A stretch of 64,000 nt of DNA, taken from the NCBI RefSeq assembly GCF_001310815.1, contig NZ_BAZK01000001.1, forward strand, positions 1 through 64,000, written 5' to 3'. The notes under the pieces are model-generated. The model ran no database searches, was not told where the DNA came from, and saw only the letters and a list, made by a program, of their open reading frames with translations. The position numbers and the translations under genes were made by a program. Every line of letters begins with the position of its first letter. Position 1 is the stretch's first letter. Of the stretch, positions 9,526 to 17,733 are shown piece after piece. The stretch comes from Pseudovibrio denitrificans JCM 12308. Its GTDB lineage: Bacteria > Pseudomonadota > Alphaproteobacteria > Rhizobiales > Stappiaceae.

Positions 9526-10278
9526 TTACCTCCCCAGATAGCTTGAAATGACTTTTTCATCGGAAGAAACATGGGCCAGAGAGCCTTCGGAAAGTACAGA
9601 ACCTTCTGCCAAACATGTCACCTTGACGTTCAGATCCCGAATGAAACTCATGTCGTGTTCAACGACAATGACGGATCGGGTTTTGGCGATCTCCCGCAGT
9701 AAACGCGCGGTTTCGATGGTTTCTGCATCCGTCATGCCTGCAACGGGTTCGTCGACCAGCAACAGTTTGGGGTCCTGTGCCAGCAGCATGCCGATTTCGA
9801 GCCATTGCTTCTGACCGTGAGAAAGGTCTGCTGCCAGTACATCACGGCGCGATGTCAGGCGGATTGTCTCCAGGATCTCTTCAATCCGCTTGCGCTGTTC
9901 TTCGTCCAGGCTATGGAACAGCGCTGCAAAAACACTGCGTTCACCCTCAAGAGCCAGTACCAGATTGTCGAAGACACTCTGGCTTTCAAAAACGGTTGGT
10001 TTCTGAAATTTTCGGCCGATCCCTATACGGGCAATATCGGCTTCATCCAATTGCGTTAGGTCAGTGCTTCCTTCAAAGAAGACCTCTCCTTTATCGGGTC
10101 GTGTCTTGCCGGTAATGATATCCATCATAGTGGTTTTGCCAGCACCGTTAGGGCCTATGATGGCGCGCATCTCCCCCGGCTCAACCACGAGCGACAGGTT
10201 ATCAATGGCTTTAAATCCGTCGAAGCTGACTGAAACACCATCCATGTAAAGAAGGGGTGCGTTTTGCGTCTGGATCAT
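9526..10278 (-). CDS. urtD: Urea ABC transporter ATP-binding protein UrtD
   Basis: A 250-residue LivG-type ATPase beginning [19 protein letters not shown]. Walker A is [10 protein letters not shown], the signature is [13 protein letters not shown] (histidine instead of the usual glycine after Leu-Ser, common in UrtD), and Walker B is [11 protein letters not shown]. The open frame runs upstream to 10638, but that extension is only the out-of-frame shadow of urtC. The ATG at 10278 overlaps the urtC stop by ATGA, so I use that start. Confidence 0.95.
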   Translation of the reverse strand: MIQTQNAPLLYMDGVSVSFDGFKAIDNLSLVVEPGEMRAIIGPNGAGKTTMMDIITGKTRPDKGEVFFEGSTDLTQLDEADIARIGIGRKFQKPTVFESQSVFDNLVLALEGERSVFAALFHSLDEEQRKRIEEILETIRLTSRRDVLAADLSHGQKQWLEIGMLLAQDPKLLLVDEPVAGMTDAETIETARLLREIAKTRSVIVVEHDMSFIRDLNVKVTCLAEGSVLSEGSLAHVSSDEKVISSYLGR

Positions 10279-11416
10279 TCCGCGGCCTCCGGTGTTGCTA
10301 TACTTTGCTTTTGAGGAATGCGGCGTGCCAATGAGTGGCGTAACTGTTCCATCAGACCGACAATGCCTTTGGGAAGGAAAAGAGTGACGATGATAAACAG
10401 GCCACCAAGGGCGAAGAGCCACAGATCCGGGAATGCAGCGGTGAAGTAGCTTTTGCCGCCATTGACGAGCACTGCGCCAATGATCGGACCAATCAATGTT
10501 CCCCGGCCACCGACAGCAGTCCAGATCACCACTTCGATAGAGTTGGCTGGCGCGAACTCTCCCGGATTGATGATGCCCACTTGTGGGACATAGAGCGTCC
10601 CTGCGATACCGGCGATCATGGCAGAGAGGATAAAGCAAACAGTTTCACATGCTCAACACGGTAGCCGATGAAGCGTGTACGGCTCTCAGCATCACGGACT
10701 GCCAGCATGACCTTGCCGAGTTTAGACCGCACGACAAAGGAGCACGCTACAAGTGATATTGCTAAGAAAACAGCTGTTGCAGCGAAGAGCGCTGCCCGGG
10801 TTTCGTCAGCTTGTAACGGAAAGCCTAGAATATCCTTGAAGTCTGTGAGGCCGTTGTTGCCTCCAAAGCCCATATCATTGCGAAAGAACGCCAACAGCAA
10901 GGCGTAGGTCATCGCCTGGGTGATGATGGACAGATAAACACCTGTGACCCGCGAGCGGAATGCCAGATACCCAAACACGAAGGCCAATAAACCCGGCACA
11001 GCGAGGATCATCAGCGCTGTGAACCAGAACTGATCAAAGCCATACCAGAACCAAGGCAATTCCTGCCAATTGAGGAACACCATGAAATCTGGCAGTACCG
11101 GATGAGCATAGACACCCCGGTCGCCAATCTGGCGCATCAGGTACATGCCCATGGCATATCCGCCGAGTGCGAAGAAGGCTCCATGACCAAGCGATAGAAT
11201 ACCGCAGTAGCCCCAGACTAAATCAAGGGCCAGCGCCAGCATAGCGTAGCACAGGTATTTGCCCAGCAAGCCGACAATGTAACTCGGCACATGCAAGGGG
11301 TGTTCGGCTGGTACAACTAGATTGAAGAGTGGCACGAGAACAGCCAGCATCATGATTACGGCTGCAAACCAGAGGATGTGTCCTTCCAGTTTTTCGAGAA
11401 GAAATCGGGAGATCAT
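10275..11416 (-). CDS. urtC: Urea ABC transporter permease UrtC, with apparent one-base deletion
   Basis: The second LivM-type membrane permease of the urea importer. Two open pieces together form one protein: 11416 down to about 10633 (up to VEHVKLFA) and about 10633 down to 10275 ([12 protein letters not shown] onward). At the junction the coding strand reads GTTTGCTTTATCC; adding one T to the T-run restores a 380-residue UrtC without gap. As written the protein would stop after about 266 residues, losing the last membrane helices. It overlaps urtB and urtD by ATGA at both ends. The break resembles ten others in this window, so an error in the sequence is more likely than a true null allele. 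Confidence 0.9.
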
Positions 11417-13032
11417 GCTTCTACCGCCCGTCCTTTCAGCGCGAACAGGCCGCGCGGTTTCTTTTGGATGAACAGGATGATGGCCGTGAGGGTGAGGATT
11501 TTTGCCAGAACTGCGCCGGAGTACGGCTCAAGGAACTTATTGGCCACGCCGAGGCTCATGGCACCGACAAGCGTGCCCCACAGATTGCCGACGCCACCGA
11601 ACACGACGACCATGAAGCTGTCGATGATATAGAGCTGGCCTAGATTTGGTGAGACATTGGATATTTGCGAGAGGGCTACTCCAGCGATCCCGGCGATGCC
11701 TGAGCCAAGAGCGAATGTGAACGCATCGACCCATGGCGTGCGAATGCCCATGGAGGCAGCCATGCCTCTGTTTTGTGTGACGGCGCGCATTTGCAGGCCG
11801 AAGTGCGTGTGTTTGAGGACCACCAGCAGCACCGCGAACACAAACAGCGCAAAAACTAAGATCCAGAAACGATTAGCTGTAAGTGTGAGGCCGCCCAGTT
11901 CAAACGCACCGGACATCCATTCAGGATTGCCGACTTCCTGATTGGTTGGGCCGAAGATGGAGCGTATCGCTTGCTGGAGCATGAGAGAGACACCCCAGGT
12001 CGCTAGCAAAGTTTCCAGCGGTCGCCCGTATAGGAAGCGGATCACACTGCGTTCCAGTGCTAATCCGACAACACCTGGTACGAAGAAAGCGGCTGGCAGT
12101 GCGATGGCCAGTGAATACTCAAAGGCTCCCGGAAAGCTGGTGCGGATAAGTTCTTGTACAACAAATGTGGTGTAAGCGCCGATCATCACCATTTCGCCGT
12201 GGGCCATGTTGATGACGCCCATAACGCCAAATGTGATGGCAAGACCAATAGCTGCCAGTAGCAAAACTGATCCTAGCGACAGGCCATACCAGATGTTCTG
12301 TCCCGCTTCCCAGAAGGCCAGTGTTTTTTCGACGGACGCAAGAGCCGATTGAGCAGCAGCCTGTTCCTGCGGCGAAGAAGCTTGCGCTGCAAAAGCGGAT
12401 ACGATTGCGAGTGCTTGCTGGTTGCCCTTTTCTTTAAAGAGAATGAGCGCCGACAACTTTTCTTCTTCGGTTGCCTCAGGATCTTTCAAAGTCAAGGCTG
12501 CGATAGCCTCTGACAGCGCTGTTTTGATGGCTTCATGCTGCTCTTTTGCAAGGGCTGCCTTCAAATCCGGCAAGGCATTATGGTCTCCAGCTTTTGCAAG
12601 AGCATTCACTGCTTGCAAGCGCATGCCTTCATCAGCACTTGCTAATGTGAGATCCGCAATTACGGCTTTCAGTTGACGACGTAGCTTGTTGTTGACCTTG
12701 ATTTTACGCAGGTTCTTTTTGGCTTCAGTGGCCACAACTGAACCGGTCAACGGCTCTATAAGCTGAAGTCCATCCCTGGTTGGCGCAGTTCTGAATACCG
12801 CTTTGTCGCTCTTCCGGAAAAACAGTGTCCCTGCCCCGAGAGCCTCCAGCACCGGAACCACGCGCACATCCTGAAAGCTTGCCAGTTGATCAATCTGGGT
12901 GGCGCGTTCTTTGAGCTTACCCGTTGCCAGAGTCTGAACCGCTTCTTCCAGTGTCGCGCTTGCATGTGCTGGCGTTACCAGGACAAACGCCATGAACAGG
13001 CAGAGTACTATTGGGTAAATCCTCTTCCCCAT
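11413..13032 (-). CDS. urtB: Urea ABC transporter permease UrtB
   Basis: A 539-residue LivH-type permease of the urea importer. It has an N-terminal signal-like segment (LCLFMAFVLVTPAHASA), then about 220 residues of helical, HEAT-like extracytoplasmic sequence (for example LQAVNALAKAGDHNALPDLK), and then the membrane permease, whose start is near SLGSVLLLAAIGLAITFG. The extra N-terminal domain is usual for proteobacterial UrtB and distinguishes it from branched-chain amino acid LivH. It follows urtA after 77 bases and overlaps urtC by ATGA. Confidence 0.94.
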   Translation of the reverse strand: MGKRIYPIVLCLFMAFVLVTPAHASATLEEAVQTLATGKLKERATQIDQLASFQDVRVVPVLEALGAGTLFFRKSDKAVFRTAPTRDGLQLIEPLTGSVVATEAKKNLRKIKVNNKLRRQLKAVIADLTLASADEGMRLQAVNALAKAGDHNALPDLKAALAKEQHEAIKTALSEAIAALTLKDPEATEEEKLSALILFKEKGNQQALAIVSAFAAQASSPQEQAAAQSALASVEKTLAFWEAGQNIWYGLSLGSVLLLAAIGLAITFGVMGVINMAHGEMVMIGAYTTFVVQELIRTSFPGAFEYSLAIALPAAFFVPGVVGLALERSVIRFLYGRPLETLLATWGVSLMLQQAIRSIFGPTNQEVGNPEWMSGAFELGGLTLTANRFWILVFALFVFAVLLVVLKHTHFGLQMRAVTQNRGMAASMGIRTPWVDAFTFALGSGIAGIAGVALSQISNVSPNLGQLYIIDSFMVVVFGGVGNLWGTLVGAMSLGVANKFLEPYSGAVLAKILTLTAIILFIQKKPRGLFALKGRAVEA

Positions 13033-13109
13033 GTGCTCCTCATTTTTAAAAGGTCATATGATCGCGGATGCGTTTGGAGCGCACCCGCACTGGCTTGGTG
13101 GGAATTGGA

Positions 13110-14408
13110 TCAGTTGGTGGCTGCGCCACCACAGGATCCGGCAGTGACGTTGAAGTTTCCGCAGGAGAGCGGTTTGCGCCAGTCAGCTATGAGTTTGGCG
13201 GATTCTGGCAGGTAGTCAGACCATGCATCGCCTGCAACAAGACCGTCCGTTTCATCGACTATATCAAACTGGCCATCTTCCTGAATTTCACCGATCAGAA
13301 CCGGCTTTGTGATGTGGTGGTTTGGCATCATGGTGGAGTGACCGCCGGACAGGTTGGGCACGGATACACCAACGATTTCATCAATCACGCTGTCCACATC
13401 CGTGGAACCTGCTTTTTCGACGGCCTTCACCCACATATTGAAGCCAATAAAGTGGGCTTCCATTGGATCGTTGGTGACACGGTCATCATCACCCGTATAG
13501 ACCTGCCATGTTTCGATGAACTCACCGTTGATCTTTGTGTCGACAGATTGGAAGTAGTTCCATGCTGCCAGATGACCGACGAGTGGTGCAGTATCCAGAC
13601 CTGCCAGTTCTTCTTCTCCAACTGAGAAGGCCACAACCGGGATGTCTTCTGCGGAGATGCCCTGGTTGCCCAGTTCCTTATAGAATGGCACGTTCGCATC
13701 GCCGTTGATGGTGGACACAACGGCAGTTTTCTTACCAGCTGAACCGAAGGCTTTGACATCAGCAACAATCGTCTGCCAATCCCCATGACCAAACGGAGTA
13801 TAGTTGATCATGATATCTTCTTCAGACACACCTTTGGACTTCAGATAGGCCTCAAGGATTTTGTTGGTTGTACGCGGGTAGACGTAGTCAGTTCCCGCCA
13901 GAACCCAGCGCTCCACCTCTTCGTGTTCAAGCAGATAATCGACTGCTGGGATGGCTTGCTGGTTGGGGGCAGCGCCGGTGTAAAAGACGTTTCGCTGGCT
14001 TTCCTCGCCCTCATATTGCACTGGATAGAAAAGGATACCATTCAGCTCCTCAAAGACTGGCAAAACAGATTTACGGGAGACTGAAGTCCAGTTGCCGAAT
14101 ACCGCTGAGACCTTATGTACTTCCAGCAGTTCACGTGCTTTTTCCGCAAACAAAGGCCAGTTGGAGGCAGGATCGACAACAACGGGTTCCAGCTTTTTGC
14201 CAAGAAGACCACCCTTCTCATTCTGCTCTTCAATGAGCATGAGCATGACGTCTTTGAGTGTGGTTTCTGAGATGGCCATGGTACCTGAAAGTGAGTGAAG
14301 GATGCCAACCTTGATGGTATCTTCGGCCTGTACTGCTCCGCTGATGATCGTAGATGCCAAAAGAGATGCACCTGCTGCAGAAATCACTTTTTTGCTGAAA
14401 CGAACCAT
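13110..14408 (-). CDS. urtA: Urea ABC transporter substrate-binding protein UrtA
   Basis: The periplasmic receptor of the urea importer (432 residues). It has a Sec-type signal peptide, MVRFSKKVISAAGASLLAST, ending near VQAED, then the type I binding-protein core with VGILHSLSGTMAISETTLKD, which is characteristic of UrtA/FmdD. The frame is open to 14471, but the ATG at 14408 has a ribosome site (GGAGTTGGGA) and a sensible signal peptide. It is the first gene of the urt-ure operon, 87 bases downstream of an exact sigma-54 promoter motif. Confidence 0.95.
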   Translation of the reverse strand: MVRFSKKVISAAGASLLASTIISGAVQAEDTIKVGILHSLSGTMAISETTLKDVMLMLIEEQNEKGGLLGKKLEPVVVDPASNWPLFAEKARELLEVHKVSAVFGNWTSVSRKSVLPVFEELNGILFYPVQYEGEESQRNVFYTGAAPNQQAIPAVDYLLEHEEVERWVLAGTDYVYPRTTNKILEAYLKSKGVSEEDIMINYTPFGHGDWQTIVADVKAFGSAGKKTAVVSTINGDANVPFYKELGNQGISAEDIPVVAFSVGEEELAGLDTAPLVGHLAAWNYFQSVDTKINGEFIETWQVYTGDDDRVTNDPMEAHFIGFNMWVKAVEKAGSTDVDSVIDEIVGVSVPNLSGGHSTMMPNHHITKPVLIGEIQEDGQFDIVDETDGLVAGDAWSDYLPESAKLIADWRKPLSCGNFNVTAGSCGGAATN

Positions 14409-14494
14409 TCCCAACTCCAATTGTATGAGTGACGGCACCACTGGTTGCTCCAGAGTGCTCAGCGACCACAAAACGTTTAGGTCAGCATGAATTC

Positions 14495-14510
14495 AGCAAA
14501 TCCTGTGCCA
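14495..14510 (-). promoter_or_regulatory. Sigma-54 (RpoN) promoter for urtA-ureG
   Basis: On the minus strand the bases read TGGCACAGGATTTGCT, an exact fit to TGGCACRNNNNTTGCW. The -12 GC and -24 GG elements are correctly spaced and point toward urtA, with the ATG 87 bases downstream. RpoN promoters normally need an activator such as NtrC, so urea uptake and urease are predicted to be induced on nitrogen limitation. I did not find a convincing NtrC dyad upstream. Confidence 0.8.
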
Positions 14511-14803
14511 GAGCATTTCGCGGAGTTGAGAAAAGTCAATAATGCTTTGTAATATTTGATTATTTTACATTTCTTTGAGCGCGCGGAGTTTGTCAGGCAC
14601 TGCTCATAAGTGAGTATTTTTGATTATTATTTATGCGATTTTTGGTCGTGACTATATTTTAGACACAACTTTATTTTGCAGGTACCGTTTTCGGTGAGGG
14701 CATCTTAAGGAACCGACCGGCTTACGGTTTTCTTGTTTACAGAGAGCCCCTAAGTTGGAAGTCAGCTTGAGATTTATCTTCGTTTTGCGTTTCTGGTTGG
14801 ATC
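14511..14803. other. Intergenic region between the urea operon and a small membrane protein gene
   Basis: About 290 bases without a supported gene. The stretch is AT-rich around 14530-14680. It should hold the enhancer sites for the urtA sigma-54 promoter and the promoter of the small gene at 14804. I saw no clean inverted repeat of the NtrC type and no terminator. Confidence 0.6.
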
Positions 14804-15061
14804 ATGACAAACATCTTCATCATTGCCGGAGCTCTCTTCGGGATTATCGTTGCCCCTCTGGGCTTTTTTGTTGGCCTGCAGGTTTCGCCTGTGTTAGCGA
14901 ATGTTCTCCTACTGCCCTTCATCGTTGTCAGTTGGTCCTCCGGTATCCTGTTAGGAGACATGTCGGCACTGCTGCTTGTGTGGTCAACAGTGCTTTCCAT
15001 TGCGTTCTGGGCGACTGTGTTTGGACTGGTTGGTTTTGGGATTAAGAAACTGCGCCGCTAA
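14804..15061 (+). CDS. Small hydrophobic membrane protein, unknown
   Basis: An 85-residue, very hydrophobic protein (MTNIFIIAGALFGIIVAPLG...) with about three predicted membrane helices and a basic C-terminus, KKLRR, which would sit in the cytoplasm. No family is recognised. The stop overlaps by four bases with the convergent regulator gene at 15058. The ribosome site is weak (GGTTGGATC before ATG). Strong hydrophobic patterning and length argue for a real gene, but a chance frame cannot be excluded. Confidence 0.5.
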   Translation: MTNIFIIAGALFGIIVAPLGFFVGLQVSPVLANVLLLPFIVVSWSSGILLGDMSALLLVWSTVLSIAFWATVFGLVGFGIKKLRR

Positions 15062-16052
15062 TCAATCAGGGATTTGCGATAGGTGCTGGCGGTTTGGCCG
15101 GTGTGTTTTTTGAAGACCTTGTTGAAGTGGGATGCATCGAAGAAGCCGGAGCGGATTGCTACGTCTGTTATGGTGGCATCTGTTTCATCCAGCAAGCGTT
15201 TGGCTTCTTCTATACGAATGTGACTGAGGGCTTCAGCGGGTGACTTCCCCAGATCCGCTTTGAACTTCATTTCCAGACTGCGGCGCCCTACTCCCAGCAT
15301 TTTGCAGAGTTGCTCGATGCTGCGCAGGTTTTCTGTCTCCTGCTGCATCATGAGGACTGCACGCTGGACCAGATTATCTTTAGCTTTCAGCGATGTGGGC
15401 AAGAACGGCTGGGCTTTGCTGTCATCCTGCGCTTCATCCACCATGAGAATATTCAGGCTTTTACGCGCCTGGCGCAGGCCAACATGTCGTTCCACCAGAT
15501 ATGCTGCCACATGAACAGCGCTTGTTCCGCCAGAACAGGAGATCCTGTCCCTATCCACTACGAAGATCCGGTCCGAGACTGGCTCCAAGCCATCAAACTG
15601 TTCCAGAAAATCCGTGCGGTGGAACCAGCTAACGCAGCATTTGTATCCATTCATGAGACCTGCCCGGTTCAGTATGAAGCTACCGGTACACAGGCCAATC
15701 AGAGGAACATTCTTAGCCACAGCGCTTTGCAAGTAGTCTACATAGCGACGATCCAGTCGCTCGATGTGTTCAATCAGGCCGCCGACAACAACCAGATAAT
15801 CAAAACTGGATGGGTCAGCCAAACCGGTATCAGGATGAATGCGCACGCCGCAACTGGCGCGGATGGGTTTCATGTCGGGAGCAATAACACTCCAGTTACA
15901 AAGGATCGGACGACTGCTGTCCCCTTCATCTGCTGAAAGGCGCAGGACGTCGATGAAGCTGGCGAAGGCAGAGAGCGTGAAACGGTTGGCAAGAATGAAG
16001 CAACATTGAGTGCAGGTCGAGATTTCCGTGAAGGACTATCGGTAATTGCCAT
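15058..16052 (-). CDS. GlxA-family AraC-type transcriptional regulator, with apparent one-base deletion (sox regulator candidate)
   Basis: A DJ-1/PfpI-like amidotransferase domain followed by an AraC helix-turn-helix domain, as in GbdR, SouR and CdhR, which sense betaine-related compounds. The regulator starts at ATG 16052 behind AAGGGG, and the frame breaks near 15995: the coding strand reads AATGTTGCTTC, where one extra G gives NVGFILANRFTLSAFASFID and a full 331-residue protein. VGLCTGSFILNRAGL covers the nucleophile-elbow region and SGFFDASHFNKVFKKHTG is the second HTH region. It is divergent from soxB with about 100 bases between, so a SouR-like role in controlling sarcosine oxidase is inferred from position. 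Confidence 0.85.
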
Positions 16053-16150
16053 CTGCACCCCTTGCGCAAAAATACTCCAAATTCTTCGCAAGAGTACCAT
16101 ACACGATTTTACTTAGTGGGCAAACTTGCTTGAATTCCAAGGAGGTAGCC

Positions 16151-17404
16151 TTGTCAAAATTTTCCGCAGTATCGCTTCTGAAGGGCGCGCTTACGGGCTA
16201 TAAGAATGTTGAGCCGCAATGGCCTGATGCTGAGCTTAAGAGCGAGTATGACGTCATCATCGTGGGTGCCGGTGGGCATGGTCTTGGCGCTGCTTATTAT
16301 CTGGCCAAGGAACATGGCATCACCAATGTGGCGGTGATTGACAAGGGATGGCTTGGCGGTGGCAATACAGGCCGTAACACCACCATCATCCGGTCCAACT
16401 ATCTTTATGACGAAAGCGCGCGCTTGTACGACCATGCGGTGGATCTGTGGGATGGGCTTAGTCAGGATCTCAATTACAACGTCATGTTTTCGCAGCGCGG
16501 TGTGATGATGCTGGCGCATAATGTTCATGATGTGCAGAGCTTTAAGCGGCATATCCATGCCAACAGGTTGAACGGCGTCGACAATGTGTGGCTCACACCT
16601 GAGCAGGCAAAAGAGAAGTGCCCACCGCTCAACATCTCGCCAAGCGCACGTTATCCGGTGATGGGTGCCGCCTTCCAGCAGCGTGGTGGAACTGCTCGTC
16701 ATGACGCGGTGGCCTGGGGTTATGCGCGTGCGGCTGCAGCGCGTGGTGTTGATATCATTCAGAACTGCCCTGTTCTTTCCATTGAGCGCGGGCCTGAAGG
16801 AGCCGTGACTGGCCTGCAAACGGCCCGTGGTTTTGTGAAAGCGAAGAAGATCGCAGTGTCAGCAGCCGGTGGTACCTCCGTTGTGATGGATACGGCTGGG
16901 GTTCGCCTTCCACTGGAAAGCTATCCCTTGCAGGCGCTTGTGTCAGAACCTGTGAAGCCGATCTTTCCGCAGGTGGTTATGTCCAACACCGTGCACGCTT
17001 ACATCAGCCAGTCTGACAAGGGGGAGCTGGTGATTGGATCCGGGACTGACCAGTATGTGTCTTATTCCCAACGCGGCGGGCTTCCACTGATTGAACATAC
17101 GTTGGCTGCGATTTGCGAGGTATTCCCGATCTTCCGGCGCATACGCATGCTGCGCAAATGGGGCGGAGTTGTTGACGTGACGCCGGATCGTTCTCCGATC
17201 CTTGGCAAGACGCCGGTGCAAGGGCTTTATCTCAACTGTGGCTGGGGCACGGGTGGTTTCAAGGCAACGCCGGGCTCTGCGCATGTGTTTGCGCATACGA
17301 TCGCACAAGATGAACCCCACCCGATCAATGCACCATTTACGCTTGAACGTTTTGAAACCGGACGTCTAATTGACGAAGCAGCCGCTGCTGCTGTTGCGCA
17401 TTAA
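16151..17404 (+). CDS. soxB: Sarcosine oxidase beta subunit SoxB
   Basis: The FAD/FMN subunit of heterotetrameric sarcosine oxidase, which oxidises sarcosine to glycine, feeding the one-carbon unit to tetrahydrofolate and making hydrogen peroxide. The Rossmann loop YDVIIVGAGGHGLGAAYYLA is near residue 35, and the covalent-FMN region GGTARHDAVAWGY is present. The frame is open from 16046, but an excellent ribosome site, AAGGAGG (16139-16145), stands five bases before a TTG at 16151. That start gives 417 residues, the usual SoxB length, so TTG is the chosen start. Confidence 0.95.
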   Translation: MSKFSAVSLLKGALTGYKNVEPQWPDAELKSEYDVIIVGAGGHGLGAAYYLAKEHGITNVAVIDKGWLGGGNTGRNTTIIRSNYLYDESARLYDHAVDLWDGLSQDLNYNVMFSQRGVMMLAHNVHDVQSFKRHIHANRLNGVDNVWLTPEQAKEKCPPLNISPSARYPVMGAAFQQRGGTARHDAVAWGYARAAAARGVDIIQNCPVLSIERGPEGAVTGLQTARGFVKAKKIAVSAAGGTSVVMDTAGVRLPLESYPLQALVSEPVKPIFPQVVMSNTVHAYISQSDKGELVIGSGTDQYVSYSQRGGLPLIEHTLAAICEVFPIFRRIRMLRKWGGVVDVTPDRSPILGKTPVQGLYLNCGWGTGGFKATPGSAHVFAHTIAQDEPHPINAPFTLERFETGRLIDEAAAAAVAH

Positions 17405-17415
17405 GGAGGCAGCCG

Positions 17416-17733
17416 ATGCTTTTAATTCACTGTCCTTATTGCAAGGAAAAACTACCCGAGCTTGAGTTTGAGTATGCAGGACAAGCGCATATCGCTCGTC
17501 CACTAAACCCTGCTGAGCAGAGCGATGCTGAGTGGCGGGATTACTTGTTCATCCGTTCCAATGTGCGGGGAGACCATGCTGAACAGTGGCGCCATACGCA
17601 TGGATGTGGACGTTATTTCAATGCCTTGCGCAACACCGTGAGCGATAAGTTTATCGCGACCTATGAGATTGAGCAGCCTCGTCCGACTGGTTCTGAAGAA
17701 GGTGAAAAGAGCAATGAGCAACTTGAGAGTTGA
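17416..17733 (+). CDS. soxD: Sarcosine oxidase delta subunit SoxD
   Basis: A 105-residue zinc-ribbon subunit of the heterotetrameric sarcosine oxidase. The cysteine pair CPYC near the N-terminus and HTHGCGRYFN in the middle are the zinc-ligand regions. It follows soxB by eleven bases behind AAGGAGG and overlaps the start of soxA by twenty bases, the standard BDAG order. Confidence 0.95.
   Translation: MLLIHCPYCKEKLPELEFEYAGQAHIARPLNPAEQSDAEWRDYLFIRSNVRGDHAEQWRHTHGCGRYFNALRNTVSDKFIATYEIEQPRPTGSEEGEKSNEQLES

Noticed and set aside
10279..10638. Upstream extension of the urtD frame (about 120 residues)
   Set aside because: It is the out-of-frame reading of the urtC C-terminal region; the true urtD ATG at 10278 overlaps the urtC stop and begins a complete ABC ATPase.
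10616..10638. Programmed frameshifting in urtC
   Set aside because: No slippery heptamer with downstream structure was seen, the family is not known for recoding, and the same kind of one-base loss occurs in nine other genes here.
16120..16140. Possible sigma-54 promoter before soxB (GTGGGCAAACTTGCTT)
   Set aside because: The spacing between the GG and GC elements is one to two bases short of the requirement.
16046..16150. Longer N-terminus of SoxB
   Set aside because: The upstream codons overlap the divergent regulator start region, and AAGGAGG directly precedes the TTG that gives standard length.
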